Shown: positions 8,872 through 17,158 of the stretch, one piece after another
Numbering within the stretch: the stretch's first letter is position 1
Layout of the letters: each line of letters begins with the position of its first letter
NCBI GenBank assembly: GCA_023954255.1
Contig: JAMLIH010000003.1
Coordinates: 16,104 to 80,103, forward strand
DNA length: 64,000 nucleotides
Reading direction: 5' to 3'
DNA from: Phyllobacteriaceae bacterium
GTDB lineage: Bacteria > Pseudomonadota > Alphaproteobacteria > Rhizobiales > Rhizobiaceae
Notes under the pieces: model-generated
The model's input: only the letters and a program-made list of their open reading frames with translations
What the model was told of the DNA's origin: nothing
Database searches by the model: none
Position numbers and translations under genes: made by a program

Positions 8872-10107
8872 ATGACTGACGACCGAATACTCGAAAAAGG
8901 GTTCAACGGGCTCGCCTCGGCGCAGCCCACCCTGCCGGCCTCGTGGTATTTCGACCCGGCGCATTTCGAACGCGAGATGCGCGAAATCTGGCACCGGAAC
9001 TGGATCTATCTCTGCCGGGCGGACAGTCTGTCTGCGGCAGGCGAATTCCGCACCTTTGCAATTGGCAGCCAGGAAATAGTCGTGGTCCGTGGCGAGGACG
9101 CTGCCATCCACGGCTTCTTCAATACCTGCCGCCATCGCGGTTCAACCCTCTGCACCGAGGAAACAGGCAGGTTCGACCGCCGCATAACCTGTCCCTATCA
9201 CCAGTGGGCCTATGGCCTCGACGGCCGCCTGCTGGCCACAGGCCGCATGCGCCAGGTCGCAGGTTTCGACCGTTCCGGTTACGGCCTGCACAAGGTCGCC
9301 ATTGCACAGTGGGGCGGCTGCATCTTCGCCAACCTTGCGGGCGCAGACACAAAACCGTTCGACGATGTTTTTGGCAGTGAACTCTCCTTCATCGCGTCCT
9401 GGCCGATGGAGAGTCTGGTCGTCGGCCACCGCTACAGCAAGGAACTCGCCTGCAACTGGAAAATCTTCTGGGAGAACTACAACGAGTGCCTGCATTGCCC
9501 GAACATCCACCCGGAACTTTGCGAGCTGGTGCCGATCTACGGGCGCGGCATCATGGCCCGGCGGGACGATCCGCAATGGCATGAATTTGCCGAAGACAGC
9601 ACGCCATTGCGCTCGGGCGGGCTTCGCGAAGGGGCACAAACCTGGTCCATGGACGGTTCCGCACAGGACGAACTGCCTGGCCTGACCGACGAAGAACGCG
9701 CATCAGGACAGCGCTACGCCACCCTGCTGCCTTCAATCTTCATCGCCGCACATGTCGACTACGTGCGCATCGTCCGGCTGGTGCCGCTGGCGCCGGAGAA
9801 AACCGGGCTTACAGCCGAATGGCTGTTCCGTCCGGCCATGCTTGAACGGCCGGACTTCGACCTTGCGCGGATCACGGACTTCGCCACCCTGGTGATGGAG
9901 CAGGACGGCATGGCCTGCGAGCTCAATCAGCGCGGATTAAAGGCCGCCCCTTATGAGCAGGGCGTACTGATGCAGGAGGAATACGAGGTGTTCCTCTTCC
10001 AGGACTGGATCCGCGAATCCCTTGGTGAAGCGCGGCTCAGTCCTCCACCGGAAAGCCGGGCGAGCCGGAGGCGGCCCGTTCAGGCCAAACCGCCAAAGCC
10101 CGCCTGA
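8872..10107 (+). CDS. Rieske non-haem iron oxygenase, betaine-demethylase type
   Basis: A 411-residue ring-hydroxylating-dioxygenase alpha-subunit homologue. The Rieske [2Fe-2S] ligands are in NTCRHRG and TCPYHQW (about residues 85-110), and the mononuclear iron site is suggested by NYNECLHCPNIHPE. Family members with this architecture include glycine betaine monooxygenase GbcA and stachydrine demethylase, which release one N-methyl group as formaldehyde. Adjacent choline sulfatase and the flavoprotein demethylases downstream make a quaternary amine a likely substrate. The reductase component is not in sight. TATAAT at 8831-8836 is a possible -10 box; the Shine-Dalgarno is weak. Confidence 0.8.
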   Translation: MTDDRILEKGFNGLASAQPTLPASWYFDPAHFEREMREIWHRNWIYLCRADSLSAAGEFRTFAIGSQEIVVVRGEDAAIHGFFNTCRHRGSTLCTEETGRFDRRITCPYHQWAYGLDGRLLATGRMRQVAGFDRSGYGLHKVAIAQWGGCIFANLAGADTKPFDDVFGSELSFIASWPMESLVVGHRYSKELACNWKIFWENYNECLHCPNIHPELCELVPIYGRGIMARRDDPQWHEFAEDSTPLRSGGLREGAQTWSMDGSAQDELPGLTDEERASGQRYATLLPSIFIAAHVDYVRIVRLVPLAPEKTGLTAEWLFRPAMLERPDFDLARITDFATLVMEQDGMACELNQRGLKAAPYEQGVLMQEEYEVFLFQDWIRESLGEARLSPPPESRASRRRPVQAKPPKPA

Positions 10108-10153
10108 GGCACCGCCCCTCGCCCGAAGCAAAACCGCCGATTGGCACGACAGC

Positions 10154-11059
10154 TCAAACCTTCGCGCGAAGGCGGTTTACCAGCAGATCGTGCTGGAGGA
10201 TGTCGTCGCGCAGCGCAGCAAGCTCACCCACATCCCAGGTGGCGCTCAGATACCTTCCCTTTGCCCAGTCCGCCCTGCCCGAACAAAGCCAGACGGCAAA
10301 CCCGGCGGCAAGTTCCGGTTCGTCGACGAGATATTCGTGCATGGCTTCAGGCATGTTGCGGCCAAGCTCGGTCGAAACACCCCCCGGGTGAATGGCGAAA
10401 CACTTGATCCCATCCTCGCCATGATCTGACTGAACGAATTCGCACAGCCGGTTGATCGCATGTTTTGCGGTCTGGTAGTCGGAAGCCCCCATCATCAGAA
10501 ACTGAGCACCGATCGACGACAGCAGAATAAGATGGCCGCTGCTCCGGTCTTCGGCGGCGAACCTTTTCGCGCTTTCAATGAGATGGGGAAGCGTGAAGCG
10601 GATCACATGGTAGGCGCCACGAACGTTGACCTCCCAGTTCCACCACCAGCCTTCGGGATCGGACTCGCCGATCTTCACCCACGGACCGAGATAGCCGGCA
10701 TTGGCGTCTACTGCATCGATACTGCCGAACTTGGCCACGCAGTCCGCGACGGCTGCCTCGACCTGTTCCGCACTGGTGACATCGCAGATGGCATAGGCGC
10801 ATTGCGTCTGCGGGTTGGCCTTGCTCACCAGAGCCTGCGTTTCCTGCAGGGCATCTTCGGACCTCGCGGTAAGGTAGACCGCTTTTGCGCCGGCCTCGGC
10901 AAAGGCAATGGCGGTCGCCTGACCGATACCCCTGGAGGCACCGGCGATGAACACGACCTTGCCGGAGGCGCTGTCCTTGAGGCCCGATTTCGGATCGATG
11001 GCTTCATACACGGCATGGTGCGCGCCGAGATCGGGAAACTGGTCTTGAATTGATGACAT
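10154..11059 (-). CDS. Short-chain dehydrogenase/reductase
   Basis: A 301-residue SDR-family oxidoreductase. The Rossmann nucleotide motif GASRGIG, the DANAGYLG structural motif, the catalytic Ser in LLSSIGAQ and the Y-x3-K pair in SDYQTAKHA are all intact. The start at 11059 is preceded by gaggatattcc. It is divergent from an AraC regulator, which probably controls it. Substrate is not predictable; the length is slightly greater than the typical 250 residues because of an N-terminal extension of about 35 residues. Confidence 0.85.
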   Translation of the reverse strand: MSSIQDQFPDLGAHHAVYEAIDPKSGLKDSASGKVVFIAGASRGIGQATAIAFAEAGAKAVYLTARSEDALQETQALVSKANPQTQCAYAICDVTSAEQVEAAVADCVAKFGSIDAVDANAGYLGPWVKIGESDPEGWWWNWEVNVRGAYHVIRFTLPHLIESAKRFAAEDRSSGHLILLSSIGAQFLMMGASDYQTAKHAINRLCEFVQSDHGEDGIKCFAIHPGGVSTELGRNMPEAMHEYLVDEPELAAGFAVWLCSGRADWAKGRYLSATWDVGELAALRDDILQHDLLVNRLRAKV

Positions 11060-11212
11060 GGAATATCCTCTTTTCCGCTGGTGTCTGTTGCCTGCAACCG
11101 ATAGCCGCAAAGACTGCTTCCTGCTTGCCACATCCTCCATAACATCTGCCAATTCCTGCAGACCTGAAAATTATCCGATGTGCCGGAAGGCAAAGCCTGA
11201 TAGGGATGAATC

Positions 11213-12106
11213 ATGGAAAAAGACACAGCCCTATCACGCCTCATTTCCCTTTATCATCAGCATACTTTTGAAAATATTGATATTTTCGAGTCGCTGCCCC
11301 GCCTTTCGGTTCTTCGGCGGGAGGTCAGGAGCGATATCGAGGCAATGGTATACGAACCTGTCATGTGCCTGATCCTTCAGGGAAGCAAAGTCACCTCCAT
11401 AGGCGACCAGACCGTGGAACTGCTGCCTGGCGATGCGCTGCTGGTCAGCCACGACCTGCCCGTCGTCTCGCGGATCACCCGGGCAAGCCGGCAGGAACCC
11501 TATCTTGCGCTGATCCTGTCGCTCGATCTCGGCCTTGCCCGCAGCCTGTACGATCAGGTCGCCGATGCGCCTGCCCTTGATGCTCCGGCGAGATCCCTTG
11601 CCGCCTCGCCTGCCGGAGAGAGCCTGCTGGAACCGCTGGTCCGCTATTTCGAACTGATGGACGATCCGATGGATGCAAGGGTTCTCGGTCCCTCGATCCT
11701 GCGCGAGATACACTACCGCCTGCTGCTCTCGCCGGCCGGCAGGATGCTGCGCCATCTCCTTGTCGCAGACAGCCATGCCAGCCGGATATCAAAAGCAATC
11801 CTCAAGGTCCGGGCCGAGTTCCGCTCCGCGCTGAGCGTGCCCGATCTGGCAAGGACCGCCGGCATGAGCGCCTCGTCCTTTCACGAGCATTTCAAGTCGG
11901 TCACAGGAACGACGCCGCTGCAGTATCAGAAGGACCTTCGCCTGATCGAGGCCAAGACGCTGCTGCTGAACAGAAATCACACGGTCTCCGAGGCGGCCTA
12001 TGCGGTGGGCTATGAAAGCCCGACCCATTTCAGCCGCGATTACAGCCGCAAGTTCGGCATGCCGCCGAGCAGGGATGGCCTGCCCGCCCTTTCAGCGACG
12101 CTTTGA
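11213..12106 (+). CDS. AraC-family transcriptional regulator
   Basis: A 297-residue regulator. The N-terminal half is the cupin-like domain of the AraC_N type (MCLILQGSKVTSIGDQTVEL followed by PGDALLVSHDLPV), and the C-terminal 100 residues hold two helix-turn-helix motifs (LSVPDLARTAGMSASSFHEH and VSEAAYAVGYESPTHFSRDY). It is read divergently from the SDR gene across 153 bp, in which I could not find a convincing operator. A role in activating the SDR is the simplest inference. Confidence 0.85.
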   Translation: MEKDTALSRLISLYHQHTFENIDIFESLPRLSVLRREVRSDIEAMVYEPVMCLILQGSKVTSIGDQTVELLPGDALLVSHDLPVVSRITRASRQEPYLALILSLDLGLARSLYDQVADAPALDAPARSLAASPAGESLLEPLVRYFELMDDPMDARVLGPSILREIHYRLLLSPAGRMLRHLLVADSHASRISKAILKVRAEFRSALSVPDLARTAGMSASSFHEHFKSVTGTTPLQYQKDLRLIEAKTLLLNRNHTVSEAAYAVGYESPTHFSRDYSRKFGMPPSRDGLPALSATL

Positions 12107-12142
12107 CGGACTGGGCGTAGCGCGCTTGGAGCGTGTCATGTT

Positions 12143-13729
12143 CTAGGCGCCCGGCAGGTGAATGCGGAATTTCCTGCGGATTTCCTTGTCGGCCACCGGA
12201 TCGATGATCGCCTTGCGCGGTGCATCGAGGATTTGCCGCTTGCGCTTGATCGCCTGTTCGATGAGGTCGGGTTTGCCGACCTCCGCCCATTCCTTCGGGC
12301 TCAGCCGGTCGGCAATCCTCGGATAGACGTAGTCGCGCTGCATCAGGTTGAGCGTCTGTGAAGAGCCGAGATAATGCCCCGGCCCGCCAAGGCAGACCTC
12401 CTTCATCGTGTCGAGCGACACGCTGTCCTCGGTGACCTCGATGCCCCGCACGCAGCGCATCGCCTGGCCAAGCAGGTCATCGCCCAGGATCAGGCTTTCG
12501 AGCGAGAAGCCGAGCAGCGAAGCATGCATGCCGACGGCCTCATAGACCATGTTGAGGCCGGAAAGGCCTGCCATCACATTGGAACACATCTGCTCCCAGC
12601 CGGCCTGCATGTCGGGCAGCTTGGCATCGGCAATGCCGGCCGCAGCGCCACCCGGAAGGCCGTAGAAATGGTGCATCTGCGCGCAGCCCGCCGTCAGCAA
12701 TGCCTGTTCGCCGGAACCGCCCGACATGGCACCCGAGCGCAGATCGGAAACGAACGGCCATGTACCGAAGACCGCCGGATAGCCAGGCGAAATCGCGTTG
12801 ACATAGACCATGCCGGCAAGACATTCGGCGACCGCCTGAACGATTGCGGCGGCAATCGGCGCCGGCGCTGTGGCCCCTGCCTGCCCCGCAGAAAGCAGCA
12901 GGACGGGCATGCCGCCGGCGATGCACTTTTCCATCACCCGGCAGCTTTCGGTGGCGAATTTCATCGGCGGCACGACAAAGCAGTTGGAATTGGAAACGAA
13001 GGGCCGCTCGCGCCACTTGTCCTCTCCGCCGGCAATCATGTGCAGCAGTTCGAAGCAGCCATCGACGAAAGCCGGATCGAAGATCGAGGTACCTACATGC
13101 TTCCTGGTGCCCGCACACGAGGCGTAGACCGTGTTGAGGTCCATCTCGAAATTGTCCTCGATGTCGCGGCACACCATCGGACGCTGGAAGAAATGCACGT
13201 TGTCGAGTTCTTCGGTGATCCGCGCCGCGTCAAACAGGTCCTGCACGGTGGATTCGCGATAGTCGCGGTTTTCGACATCGACCACATAGACGGCAGCCCC
13301 CGCCGTGCCGTAGTGGACGCGATTGCCGGAAAGATGAAGATCCCGTGCGGGATCGCGCGCAAAGAGGGTTACCTCCTTCGCCGCCTTCGCCAGCATGTCC
13401 TCGACCAGCGCGCGGGGAAACCGGATGCGTCCGTCATCGCCCAGTATGCAGCCGGCAGCGGTGAGGATTTCAACGCCGGTTTCCGGCGCATCGGCAAAGC
13501 CGATGACTTCCATGGCTTCCAGCGCGGCTTCGTGAATGCGCTGCACACCGGCCTCCGTCAGCGGCTTGTAGGAGCCGCCTTCCATGCCTGGCCGAATCGG
13601 CTTTATGTCCTCTGTCAGCGGCGCAGAGCGAACTGCATGCCGGCCTGCTCTTCCTCCGGATCGCCGCGAACGGCCGATGACTTGATCATCAACAACACTT
13701 CCCTGATCCCCGGCACTTCCCTGTTCCAT
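12143..13729 (-). CDS. MttB-family (trimethylamine methyltransferase-like) protein, non-pyrrolysine
   Basis: A 528-residue TIM-barrel protein of the MttB superfamily, which transfers a methyl group from a quaternary or tertiary amine to a corrinoid protein. The frame is uninterrupted with no in-frame amber codon, so it is a non-pyrrolysine member like glycine-betaine methyltransferase MtgB. The C-terminal GPGHYLGSSQTLNLMQRDYV block is family-typical. The N-terminus has an Arg/Gly-rich stretch (GRSRRSGGRAGRHAVRS). It is last in an operon of two DMGDH-like flavoproteins and a PEP-mutase homologue. No corrinoid protein is adjacent; the nearest is at 41421. Substrate is unknown. Confidence 0.8.
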   Translation of the reverse strand: MEQGSAGDQGSVVDDQVIGRSRRSGGRAGRHAVRSAPLTEDIKPIRPGMEGGSYKPLTEAGVQRIHEAALEAMEVIGFADAPETGVEILTAAGCILGDDGRIRFPRALVEDMLAKAAKEVTLFARDPARDLHLSGNRVHYGTAGAAVYVVDVENRDYRESTVQDLFDAARITEELDNVHFFQRPMVCRDIEDNFEMDLNTVYASCAGTRKHVGTSIFDPAFVDGCFELLHMIAGGEDKWRERPFVSNSNCFVVPPMKFATESCRVMEKCIAGGMPVLLLSAGQAGATAPAPIAAAIVQAVAECLAGMVYVNAISPGYPAVFGTWPFVSDLRSGAMSGGSGEQALLTAGCAQMHHFYGLPGGAAAGIADAKLPDMQAGWEQMCSNVMAGLSGLNMVYEAVGMHASLLGFSLESLILGDDLLGQAMRCVRGIEVTEDSVSLDTMKEVCLGGPGHYLGSSQTLNLMQRDYVYPRIADRLSPKEWAEVGKPDLIEQAIKRKRQILDAPRKAIIDPVADKEIRRKFRIHLPGA

Positions 13730-13735
13730 GGCCTG

Positions 13736-14581
13736 TTACCTTTCGCCATCTGCATCTGCGGCACCTGCCAGCAGCATCGCATCGATCTCGCCACCTTTTG
13801 CTGCGCCTGCAAGCGGCGCAAAACTGCCTTCCTCGAGCATTGCCTTCGTTGCATCGCGGATAACCGCATGGGTTGCCCGCGCGATCATCGATCCCAGCGA
13901 AATGCGCCGCACGCCCATCGCGGCCAGCTCGCCGACACTGCATTTGGAAAGCGGGCCTGCGGCCAACGCGTTGACCGGCTTGCTGACGGCGGCAAGTACC
14001 TGCTTCAATTCGTCGACACCCGGCGGTACCGGCACATAGAGCAGATCGGCACCCGCCTCCTCGAAAGCTCGGATGCGCCGGATTGCCTCTTCAATGCCAT
14101 AGCTGCCGTTCATCACCCCATCGGCCCGCGCACAGAAGACGAAGGGATGCGGCAGCGCTCTTGCCGCCGCCACCCCTGCACGCACCCGCTCGACCGCCAG
14201 ATCGAAATCATAGGCGGGGTTGCCGTCGACCATCCGAGTGTCCTCGATGGAACAGCCTGAAAGGCCCGCTTCAGCGGCAAGCCGCACCGTCTCGGCAACA
14301 TAGTCCGGCGCATCGCCGAAACCGTTCTCGAAATCGCCGCTTACCGGCAGGTCGGTTGCCGTCACGATTGCCTCGGCATGGGCAAGCACCTCATCGCGGC
14401 TGACACGACCCATATCGGGCCTGCCAAGGGTAAAGGCAAAACCGGCACTGGTCGTCGCCAGCGCCTTGGCGCCAAGTGCGGCCATCATCCGCGCCGAACC
14501 GATGTCCCAGGGATTGGGGATCACGAAACAGCCGGACTGGTGAAGCTCTTGAAATGCCTGGTGCCGTGCTGCGAGATTCAT
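13736..14581 (-). CDS. Isocitrate lyase/PEP mutase family protein
   Basis: A 281-residue protein of the isocitrate lyase/phosphonomutase superfamily. Near the N-terminus it has FVIPNPWDIGSARMMAALGA and later SIEDTR and FCARADGV, which match the metal/substrate loops of the family, but the KKCGHR-type catalytic loop of true isocitrate lyase is absent. Its start overlaps the stop of the upstream flavoprotein gene by four bases (ATGA), and the MttB gene begins six bases after its stop. Members can be 2,3-dimethylmalate lyases, oxaloacetate hydrolases or C-P bond enzymes; which applies here cannot be said. Confidence 0.8.
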   Translation of the reverse strand: MNLAARHQAFQELHQSGCFVIPNPWDIGSARMMAALGAKALATTSAGFAFTLGRPDMGRVSRDEVLAHAEAIVTATDLPVSGDFENGFGDAPDYVAETVRLAAEAGLSGCSIEDTRMVDGNPAYDFDLAVERVRAGVAAARALPHPFVFCARADGVMNGSYGIEEAIRRIRAFEEAGADLLYVPVPPGVDELKQVLAAVSKPVNALAAGPLSKCSVGELAAMGVRRISLGSMIARATHAVIRDATKAMLEEGSFAPLAGAAKGGEIDAMLLAGAADADGER

Positions 14582-17064
14582 GCCTTTACCCTTTCGGATT
14601 TCGGATCGTACATCGGCCTGAGCGAGGCTTCGGCAGCAACCCGCGTTCCGGCAATCTCGATTTCATAGGAAGAGGCGAGCACCTCGTCCGCCGTCTCGCC
14701 TTCGCAGGGCACGTAACCCATGCCGATGGCACCACCCAGCGTATGGCCGTAATTGCCCGACGAGATATAGCTGACGATCTCGCCATCGCGCAGGATCGGC
14801 TCATTGTGATAAACGAGCGGTTCCGGATCGGTCAGCCGGAACTGCAGCAGCCGCAGTTTGAGCCCCTCCTCGCGCTTGCGCAGTACCGCATCGCGGCCGA
14901 TGAAATCCAGCTTTTCCGTCTTCACGGCAAAGCCGAGGCCTGCTTCCAGCACGTGATCCTCGCTGGTGATGTCATGGCCGAAATGGCGGAACGCCTTTTC
15001 GATCCGGCAGGAATCCATCATGTGCATGCCGCAGAGTTTCATTCCCGTGCTTTCGCCTGCCGCCATCAGCGTTTCAAAGGCATGGCCGCACTGGTCGGCG
15101 GAGATGTAGAGTTCCCAGCCGAGTTCCCCCACATAGGAAACGCGATGCGCCCGGGCGAGCCCCATACCGAGCTCGATATGCTTCGCCGTGCCGAATGGAT
15201 GATTGTCATTCGACCATTCGTGGAAGGGGGCGGCCTTTTGCAATACCGCCCGCGCATTCGGGCCCATCACGGCCAGCACACCCTCGCCCGCCGTCACATC
15301 GACAAAGGAAACCTCGAAATTGCCCTTGTGGCGGGAAAGCCAGTCCATCTCGCGCACCATGGTCGCCGCCGGCGTAACGATCAGATAGCTTGTCTCGCCA
15401 AGCCGAGTGACGGTGACATCGGCCTCGATGCCGCCGCGCTCGTTGAGGAATTGCGTATAGACGATGCGGCCCGCCGGCACCGACATGTCGGCACCGCAGA
15501 TGCGGTTGAGACAGGCTTCCGCATCGCGCCCCTCGACACGGATCTTGCCGAAGGACGACATGTCGTACATGCCGACGTTTTCGCGCACGGCGCGGTGTTC
15601 GGCAGCCGAGTTCCCGAACCAGTTCTGCCGCTTCCAGGAATAGCGGTATTCGGCTGCCTCTCCCTCATTGGCATACCAGTTTGCCCGCTCCCAGCCTGCC
15701 ACCTCGCCGAAGACGGCGCCGCGGGCCTTCAGGTGCTCGTGAAACGGCGTGCGGCGGATACCGCGGGCCGTCGCCTTCTGCCGGTAAGGGAAATGATCCG
15801 CATAGAGCAGGCCGAGCGTCTCCTTCGCGCGCTCGTGCACGAAGGTCTTGTTGCTCATGAAGGGCTGCATGCGGCGGATATCGACATCGGAGAGATCGAA
15901 CGGCGGATGGCCGTGCTCCATCCAGTGAGCAAGCGCCATGCCCGCCCCGCCGGAAGACTGGATGCCGATCGAGTTGAAGCCGCAGCAGACAAAGTAGTTG
16001 CGAATTTCCGGCGCTTCGCCGAGATGATAAGCATCGTCCGGCGTAAAGCTTTCGGGGCCGTTGAAGAAGGTGTGAATACCCGCTTCCGCCAGCATCGGCA
16101 TGCGATTGACGGCGTCCTGAAGGATCGGCTCGAAATGGTCGAAATCCTCCGGCAACTGGTCGAAACAGAAATCCTCCGGAATGCGCTCACCGCTTTGAAG
16201 TGACGGCCAGGGCTTCGACACCGGCTCGAAGGCACCGAGCAGGATCTTGCCCGCATCCTCCTTGTAATAGGCACACTCGTCCGGCACCCGCAGCACCGGA
16301 AGCTGGGTCAATCCCGGAATGTTCTCGGTCACGATGTAGAAGTGCTCGCAGGCATGCAGCGGCAGGTTGACGCCGTTCTGGCGGCCAAGCTCGTGCGCCC
16401 ACATGCCCCCGCAATTGACCACCATCTCGGCCCTGATCGTGCCGATCTCATCCGACCCGTCACGCTGCCAGGAAACGCCCGAAACCGTGCGCCGACCACC
16501 GCTGACGGTTTCATGGATTTCGGTGACCTTGACGCCCTCGATCACCTTCGCGCCCATCTGGCGCGCGCCCTTTGCCAGCGCCTGGGCGATGTTGGCCGGA
16601 TCTGCCTGGCCGTCGAGCGGCAACCATACACCGCCGGTCACCCCGTCGAGATTGATGTGCTCGTAGCGCTTCTTGATCTCTTCGGGAGAAATCTCTTCCA
16701 CATCGACCCCGAAGGCCCGCGCCATGGAAGCCGAGCGATGCAGTTCCTCCAGCCGCTCGTTCGTGAGCGCAACGGAAATCGAACCGCATTTGCGGAAGCC
16801 GGTGGCAACCCCGGTCTCGGCTTCGAGCTTCGTGTAGAGGTCGGCGGAGTATTTCGCCAGGCGCGTCATGTTCTTGGTTGCCCGGAGCTGGCCGATCAGG
16901 CCGGCCGCATGCCAGGTCGTGCCGCAGGCAAGCTGCTTGCGCTCCAGCAGAACGACATCCTTCCAGCCCTGCTTGGCAAGATGATAGGCGACTGAACAGC
17001 CGGCAACCCCGCCGCCGATCACCACCGCCCGCGCCTGCCCGGGGATTGCCTTTGCCTCAGCCAT
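14578..17064 (-). CDS. FAD-dependent dimethylglycine/sarcosine dehydrogenase-like protein with GcvT domain
   Basis: An 828-residue two-domain flavoprotein. The N-terminal DAO domain starts with VVIGGGVAGCSVAYHLAKQG (FAD Rossmann motif) and carries GTTWHAAG, where the histidine is the covalent FAD attachment in dimethylglycine dehydrogenases. The C-terminal half is an aminomethyltransferase (GcvT) domain that passes the methyl-derived C1 unit to tetrahydrofolate (SYVGELGWELYI, GMHMMDSCRIEKAFRHFGHD). The start at 17064 follows GGGGACAG. It is second in the operon; a stump of a homocysteine methyltransferase gene lies between it and the first flavoprotein. Predicted N-demethylation of dimethylglycine, sarcosine or a related amine. 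Confidence 0.85.
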   Translation of the reverse strand: MAEAKAIPGQARAVVIGGGVAGCSVAYHLAKQGWKDVVLLERKQLACGTTWHAAGLIGQLRATKNMTRLAKYSADLYTKLEAETGVATGFRKCGSISVALTNERLEELHRSASMARAFGVDVEEISPEEIKKRYEHINLDGVTGGVWLPLDGQADPANIAQALAKGARQMGAKVIEGVKVTEIHETVSGGRRTVSGVSWQRDGSDEIGTIRAEMVVNCGGMWAHELGRQNGVNLPLHACEHFYIVTENIPGLTQLPVLRVPDECAYYKEDAGKILLGAFEPVSKPWPSLQSGERIPEDFCFDQLPEDFDHFEPILQDAVNRMPMLAEAGIHTFFNGPESFTPDDAYHLGEAPEIRNYFVCCGFNSIGIQSSGGAGMALAHWMEHGHPPFDLSDVDIRRMQPFMSNKTFVHERAKETLGLLYADHFPYRQKATARGIRRTPFHEHLKARGAVFGEVAGWERANWYANEGEAAEYRYSWKRQNWFGNSAAEHRAVRENVGMYDMSSFGKIRVEGRDAEACLNRICGADMSVPAGRIVYTQFLNERGGIEADVTVTRLGETSYLIVTPAATMVREMDWLSRHKGNFEVSFVDVTAGEGVLAVMGPNARAVLQKAAPFHEWSNDNHPFGTAKHIELGMGLARAHRVSYVGELGWELYISADQCGHAFETLMAAGESTGMKLCGMHMMDSCRIEKAFRHFGHDITSEDHVLEAGLGFAVKTEKLDFIGRDAVLRKREEGLKLRLLQFRLTDPEPLVYHNEPILRDGEIVSYISSGNYGHTLGGAIGMGYVPCEGETADEVLASSYEIEIAGTRVAAEASLRPMYDPKSERVKA

Positions 17065-17158
17065 GGACTGTCCCCGCAATATCAAGCCCGTTGTTCATGA
17101 AGGTGACGGCGGGCTTCTCCTGCCCCATGCCGCCATCGAGAATGACAATCCGGCTCAT
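17057..17158 (-). pseudogene. Remnant of homocysteine S-methyltransferase gene (N-terminus only)
   Basis: Reading down from 17158, the codons give MSRIVILDGGMGQEK, then an unrelated tail, and a stop at 17059-17057, 33 codons in all. The first 14 residues match the conserved N-terminus of homocysteine S-methyltransferase family proteins (LDGGMGTEL-type motif). The ATG overlaps the stop of the upstream flavoprotein gene as ATGA, exactly as expected for an intact coupled operon gene. The body of the gene seems to have been deleted, leaving its initiation site. A paralogous enzyme is present at 36270. The family match is from motif recognition only. Confidence 0.55.

Noticed and set aside
12107-12150. 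Short similar strings containing TAGAGC/GTTCTAG near 12120, 20520 and 23020, possible dispersed rhizobial repeat
   Set aside because: The similarity is only about 10-15 bases and imperfect, too little to define a repeat family.
12374-14260. Very long open frames on the strand opposite real genes (for example 628 codons here, and 680 codons at 57948-59990)
   Set aside because: They run antisense through well-conserved MttB and flavoprotein genes, show no recognisable domain and follow from high GC third positions.
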